This document shows positions 59,285-64,000 of a DNA stretch of 64,000 nucleotides, in pieces. The position numbers were made by a program, and so were the translations under genes. The stretch is from contig NC_084607.1 in assembly GCF_033807715.1 (NCBI RefSeq), positions 14,396,441 to 14,460,440 on the forward strand, written 5' to 3'. The stretch comes from Cololabis saira (Eukaryota > Chordata > Actinopteri > Beloniformes > Belonidae). Below the pieces are notes generated by a model. The model was given only the letters and a program-made list of their open reading frames with translations. It did not search any database and was not told the DNA's origin. Positions within the stretch are counted from its first letter, which is position 1; every line of letters begins with the position of its first letter.

Positions 59285-59878
59285 CAGGGTTGCCAACTCC
59301 CTGGACAATAAATAAGGGAAACCTCATCAGCAGAATTAAGCTTTTTTAGCCCCTTTTTTGTGAGTGAAACGATTTTTTTAACTATTTGACTCGAACCTGA
59401 ATTGAATTAGAGGCTTTTTTTGAATGCCATGAACACATGGAAAACAGATTATCATCCAGCAATTCACTTTAATACAAAATAACAAAATTAACTGAATAAA
59501 ATAAGTATCTTTCCTAAACAGAAACCTGTCCTGCTTAACTTAACATTGTATAAATGAATATAAAACAACAGAAAGAAAGCAGAACATCCATTCTGTAATA
59601 GTGCAATAACAAAACTGAAAACAGAAAGTCTGTAGAAAACTTGAAAACATATTTGTGCCTCAAAGGCCATGACTGTAGGCTACAGTTGTAGTAAAACAGA
59701 AAAAATAACTTATGAACTCAACAGCTCAATGCCATTTTCCATTGGCATTTTATAATTATTTTTTGACTCTCACAGTAATACTGGACAAAGTGTGTCCCTT
59801 TTCAGCTCAATACTGGACGTGTACTTTAGTTTATAATACGGGATGATTCCGTGTTTGAAGGGAAGGCTGGCAGCCAGA
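59285..59878. mobile_element. Decayed hAT-like element, 594 bp
   Basis: The left end CAGGGTTGCCAACTCCCtgg and a degenerate inverted right end (gggaaggctggcagccaga) are flanked by a perfect 8 bp duplication, CTTCTACT (59277-59284 and 59879-59886). 'aataagggaaac' and 'acgggatgattccgtgtttg' near the ends are words I associate with a fish DNA element of this kind. No transposase frame remains. It is inside the ZC3H7A 5' intron. Confidence 0.75.
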
Positions 59879-60232
59879 CTTCTACTTCAGTCTGTCCGAT
59901 AATGGACGCATGACGTTTCCCACACGTGTGTCCCCCTAACCCTCGACTATCATCACCACCGACCGCCACAAATGTCAGCGACGTCTCCCCCCAACAATAC
60001 AATAAATGAACTCATTCTAGGTGATGAAAGGGGGATGGTTTCCTGACCCCGAACCCCACCAACCCGCCAGTTTAAGTTTCTAGGAAGTAGACTGGATGTA
60101 ACAAAGCGAAGGCATGTCCAAGTTAAACTTGTTCCTCCACGCAAACAATAGCGAGATTCAGACGTTCAGCAGCCTGGCTGACACCGAGGGTGTGACACTA
60201 ATTACTGAACAGCGACGGCTGTAGACACTTAC

Positions 60233-60400
60233 ATGAATGAGTCTTTATTCCGGACAAGCCTCGGGTCGGCAGGTAAAGGGAGATGGAGGGATTTTTCGTT
60301 TTAGCCTGAAGAAGTTAGCTGCTACTGTCTGTGAAGGCCGCCCGCTGCTTCTTCTTCTTCGGTTTATGGAAGGCGCAATATCGTGGAGGCCCGTTGCCCT
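60233..60400 (-). promoter_or_regulatory. ZC3H7A: ZC3H7A promoter and non-coding first exon
   Basis: On the minus strand a donor (CATTCAT|GTAAGT) ends a candidate exon at 60233, and the matching acceptor precedes the first coding exon at 57679 (tttcag|GTTTTG). The DNA around 60300-60400 is locally richer in CpG ('ggccgcccgctgc') than its surroundings. This gives a 2.55 kb 5' intron, 57680-60232. The transcription start is inferred. Confidence 0.5.
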
Positions 60401-60505
60401 CTAGCGCCCCCAACAGGCTCAACCTCTAAACTAAAAAAAAAGCTATTTCTGCTGGCTTCAAATACAATACAAAGGTATGAAAAGTTAACTTGAATGATAA
60501 TAAGC

Positions 60506-61250
60506 AGTACTCGAGTTGAGGGGGGATGAGGGGGGATGGCATCCCCCCTGAAATAAAAACGGTCCAAATCATCCCCCCCTGAAAGAAAAACGGTCAACAT
60601 CATCCCCCCTTTCCATCCCTTATGTCATTTCATCAATGAATGTGGTTTTACTGCTATTTCAACATTTAGAGTCATCACCAGAAAAATAACACCAGAAAAA
60701 TAACTTGTTATTTAACAATTTTCACCTGTTTCAAATAAATTTTCACTTGAAATAAGTAGAAAAATCTGCCAGTGTGACAAGATTTATCTTCTCATTACAA
60801 GCAAAAAAATCTTGTTCCACTGGCAGATTTTTCTACTTATTTCAAGTGAAAATCTACTTGAAACAGTGATGAGTCTTGTTTTAAGTGTAATGAGATGTTT
60901 TTACTAAAATGAGACATTTTAACTAAAATTAGGACAAATATTCTTATTTTGAGTTTTTGCAGTGATCCATTTTACTTATCCTGTGAAGGACAGAGTCATA
61001 TTGATAAGTTCAGAAAACTGTTTTTTATTTTTGTGTTTTGATGTATTAGATGTAAGCCCAGTGGATATTTAAAGCTTACAGAAGGCTGCATTTAACTGCT
61101 GCTATGTCATTCCTGCAGGATTTCTACAGGTGTTTTGGTCACTGCTATTATTTGTAATATATTACATTATTTTTAATCAGCACAAATTATCTGTCCCCAT
61201 ATGATAAAATCCACCATCCCCCCTGATTTCTTTTTACAACTCGAGTACTG
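60506..61250. mobile_element. hAT-like MITE, 745 bp, with strong internal hairpin
   Basis: Perfect 14 bp inverted termini, CAGTACTCGAGTTG and CAACTCGAGTACTG, are flanked by perfect 8 bp duplications ATAATAAG (60498-60505 and 61251-61258). Subterminal 'atcccccct' words recur. Internally, 36 bp arms at 60739-60774 and 60818-60853 are exact inverted copies and pairing continues further in with few mismatches. No coding capacity. A second copy starts at 63739 in the opposite orientation. Confidence 0.92.
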
Positions 61251-61258
61251 ATAATAAG

Positions 61259-62140
61259 TGTAATAACAAAGTGATTAATGCTGCCTGGAAATCAATAGTA
61301 TTTTATGATTATAACCGATGATTTAAACCTCAAGAGAATGAGAAAATAACGGTGTCTATGTTGATAAAACCTCATTCTAAATATATTAGATGGCCCATTT
61401 CCCCAACGCTTAAGGAAACTCACTTTAAAATATTGTATAAAGTGTACCCGGTTGCAGAATTCCTTAAAAAAAGATTCAAGTTCGAAGTTGATCAATGTGC
61501 TTTCTGTAATGTAGCAGATGAAACTTTAGAATATATGTTTTTCCTGTGTCCTGTGTCCAGAAACTTCTGGTTAGGATTAAGAAACTGGTTACTACTGGTA
61601 TAAAGGACATACCAGTCTTTGATATCTCTCATATTTCTTTCTATATAGATAACTTGAAGTCGAATGTATCTGACATAATAAATATAGTTATTCTCATGGG
61701 TAAATATCATATTCATTGTAGTAAGTAGAGGAATAGTAAACCCTCCTTTGATTGGTTTTTAAATGATTTTAAATTATTCTTCTTATCCCTAAGAAAAATA
61801 GACTCCAACAAAATGGCTAAAAAGATTTGTGACGATATATCTTGTTTTCTGCTTTTTTGATGCATGCCTCAGTCCTTGCTCCTCTTTTTGGCACTTTTGT
61901 TTGCCTGATTTTAAATACTGTGATACTTATATAGTTTGCACTTTACGAAAACGACGAAAACCCCTTTTTGTCTTTTATTTCAATATATAGTTAATTGTTT
62001 TTCTATATAGCTCTATATTTGACAGCATCTCATATTATGTCTACTAGTATACTATCATCCTTACAAGAAGATGTTTAATTACTGTTCTATGTTGTTTTAT
62101 TGTGTTCAATAAAGTAAAATGTCTGGTAAAAAGAAGCGGC
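61259..62140 (+). mobile_element. L1-type LINE relic, reverse-transcriptase C-terminal end
   Basis: The + strand reads 'ETHFKILYKVYPVAEFLKK' and then a zinc-knuckle-like 'CAFCNVADETLEYMFFLCP' followed by 'SRNFWLGLRNW', the zf-RVT arrangement (C-x2-C ... C) found at the end of L1/Tx1-type LINE proteins. Stops and frame changes follow, then an AATAAA-containing end near 62110. The element is inactive. Confidence 0.8.
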
Positions 62141-62379
62141 CTGCTCACTCCTCAGATTAAGAAGGAGACCTGAGCTCAGTGTGGGGCCTCCCGGGGTTGG
62201 TAGAGGGAGCAATGCCCAGGACTGTCACTTAGGTAGGACACTGGGTGATGAAAATGGGAAAAAAATTGGAGATAAAATAGTAAGTAAGATGTCCTATTTA
62301 AAATATCTTAGCCAAGTCAAAAAAGCGAAAAAAAGGCATCCAGTGCAGTGTTCAATATTTGGATCCTGGGATACTCTGG

Positions 62380-62930
62380 GGGAGTTTGAAGGCAGGGCAA
62401 GTTTATTTGTATAGCACAATTCAACACAAGGTAATTCAAATTGCTTTACATCAACATTAAAAGCGGCAAGACACAATTAAACAGTAAATAACAAATGAAA
62501 TGATAAGAAAAGAAAAGAGATAAAATAATAAAAAGCACAAGTTGTTAAAAAAGTAAAGGCAGTAGAGTACAGCAGGTAGGTATTTAATTTAAGAGTACGC
62601 TTCAGTAAACAGTAATGTTTTTAGGCCTGATTTAAAGGATCTACAGTTGGAGCAGACCTCAGGTCTACAGGAAGTTTGTTCCACCGGTGAGGAGCAGAAT
62701 CACTGAACGCTGCCTCACCTTGCTTGGTTCTGGTTCTGGAACCACAACAAACCAGATCCAGATGAACCTCAGGGGTCTGGGAGCTTCATAGGAACTAACA
62801 GATCAAGCATGTATTTTGATTCAAAACCACTCAGTGCTTTGTAGACCAGCAGTAAGATTTTAAACCCTATCCTTTGACTCACTGGAAGCCTGTGTAGTGA
62901 TTTCATGACCGGTGTAAAATGGTCCAGTTT
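62380..62930. repeat. Dispersed fish repeat, about 0.55 kb
   Basis: Begins 'ggcaagtttatttgtatagc', continues through 'gtctacaggaagtttgttcc' and 'cactcagtgctttgtagacc' to about 62930. It shares its first 80 bases with the short copy at 52200. It is a high-copy type of sequence in teleost genomes; LINE origin is likely but unproven here. Confidence 0.65.
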
Positions 62931-63175
62931 CCTGGTGTTTGTAAAGTTGAGAAATCACAGCACAACAGAAACGAAAGCAAGATGTTGTTTACTGGAAATA
63001 GGTCAGGTATGATGAGAAAATAAAAGTGGAAGAAGAACAAATTATATCCTGAAGCAAATGTGGCACTGATTGTTATTTCTAAATAAACTTTCAACTAATG
63101 CAGACACATTTGGACCTAATCAACCACTGTATCCACCTTATTCCTGGAGCCTCTACTGTAGAAACTGCTGTGGGA

Positions 63176-63482
63176 GTAACTTCCGGTTAGCCGCCGGAAG
63201 TTCCGTAACGCCATTGACTAACCATGGCAGCTGAGCATGAACAGCGGTTTATTTTAAAGCAATTTGCTTTCAATCTAGCAGAGAAGTTACGGTTTTGTTT
63301 TCTGACATTTAATGTTTAACATGTTTATCAACCGTAGCATTTACTAAAATGTCCTTGCGGAGCTCGGGTACGTCGTTTTGTGGAGGAAAACCTGCATCAT
63401 ACTTTGTGGCTCGGATCCGACAGACTGCCGGAGGAGAGACGGGAATCCTCAGAGGATTGACAGGAATATCATGAGAATATCA
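63176..63482 (+). promoter_or_regulatory. Candidate promoter and first exon of a gene leaving the window
   Basis: ACTTCCGG (about 63179) and CCGGAAG (63194-63200) form an inverted pair of ETS cores, typical of housekeeping promoters. An ATG in excellent context (accATGg, 63223) opens a 31-codon frame starting 'MAAEHEQRFILKQFAFNLAE', which may be an upstream ORF or a coding start before a splice. A good donor, 'atatcag|gtatga', follows at 63483. The downstream gene is outside the window. Confidence 0.45.
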
Positions 63483-63738
63483 GGTATGATTTCAGGTTAA
63501 TGTCATGAGAATATCAGTTATGATTTCAGGTGTATGGAGGACACAGCATTGTAGTATTTGTCCGGTAATGACAACCTTTAGTATTATTTATTATTATTTT
63601 CTGTGCAGTTAAAATACAAAGTGTGTTTATGGCACGGACTGCAGGGCAGCATTAGAATAAAAATACAATAGTTTCACTACAGACATGTTGATAAGAAAAA
63701 AGTTTTTTGTTAATTAAATTTTAAATCTTAGCTGTGAT

Positions 63739-64000
63739 CAGTACTCGAGTTGTAAAAAAGAAATCAGGGGGGATGGTGGATTTTATCATATGGGGATAGA
63801 TAATTTTTGCTGATTACAAATAATATAATATATTACAAATAATAGCACTGACCAAAAAACCTGCAGAAATACTGCAGGAATGACATAGCAGCTGTTAAAT
63901 GCAGCCTTCTGTAAGCTTTAAATATCCACTGGGCTTACATCAAATACATCAAAACACAACAATAAAAACAGTTTTCTGAACTTATCAATATGACTCTGTC
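63739..64000. mobile_element. Second copy of the CAGTACTCGAGTTG MITE, cut by the window edge
   Basis: From CAGTACTCGAGTTG at 63739 the sequence follows the reverse complement of 61250 downward with only scattered differences to the last base. The pair is therefore in inverted orientation, about 2.5 kb apart. The other end and its duplication lie beyond the window. Confidence 0.9.

Noticed and set aside
1..64000. CRISPR arrays, tRNA or rRNA genes, bacterial operons
   Set aside because: No regularly spaced direct repeats, no cloverleaf with A and B boxes and no rRNA core sequence were found; the gene structure is eukaryotic.

Overview
This window is vertebrate nuclear DNA, almost certainly from a ray-finned (teleost) fish. 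The genes are split into many short exons with GT/AG junctions. The introns and spacers are AT-rich and hold repeats typical of fish: Tc1-like relics, hAT elements, LINE tails and simple repeats. Nothing in it is prokaryotic.

Five complete protein-coding genes could be assembled exon by exon with consistent reading phase. Left to right they are KDM8/JMJD5 (+, coding exons 10656-16200, 407 aa), an MFSD11/UNC93-family transporter (-, 17885-30284, 447 aa), UBFD1 (+, 31855-42031, 287 aa), RMI2 (+, 43237-44783, 144 aa) and ZC3H7A (-, 45621-57641, 987 aa, 22 coding exons, promoter near 60.3 kb). KDM8 and MFSD11 converge, MFSD11 and UBFD1 diverge from a 1.6 kb shared promoter interval, UBFD1 and RMI2 are in tandem, and RMI2 and ZC3H7A meet tail to tail with poly(A) signals about 85 bp apart. 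A likely promoter and first exon of a further + strand gene begins near 63.18 kb and runs out of the window.

The left 8 kb has no gene I can name. It holds a 918 bp inverted-repeat transposon (4845-5762), a stack of nested repeats (about 5857-7760) that includes a TA-flanked MITE (6973-7307), and a near-perfect 63 bp palindrome (7924-7986). Introns and spacers elsewhere carry a LINE relic and a Tc1-like relic in the large MFSD11 intron; a BED-finger hAT element with a perfect 8 bp target duplication and a Tc1-like relic in UBFD1 intron 6; two related LINE 3' ends, one in RMI2 intron 1 and one in the ZC3H7A 5' intron; a decayed hAT element in that same 5' intron; a hAT-like MITE with 8 bp duplications and a strong internal hairpin, with a second copy cut off by the right edge; and an L1-type LINE relic.

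Functionally the genes are housekeeping or regulatory: a JmjC oxygenase, a membrane transporter-like protein, a ubiquitin-like-domain protein, a BLM-complex OB-fold subunit and an RNA-binding zinc-finger protein. They are neighbours by shared ancestral synteny, not a pathway. I found no convincing novel biological system. The best leads are the MFSD11-family gene in an unexpected neighbourhood, the well-delimited transposon insertions and one unexplained 178-codon reading frame.
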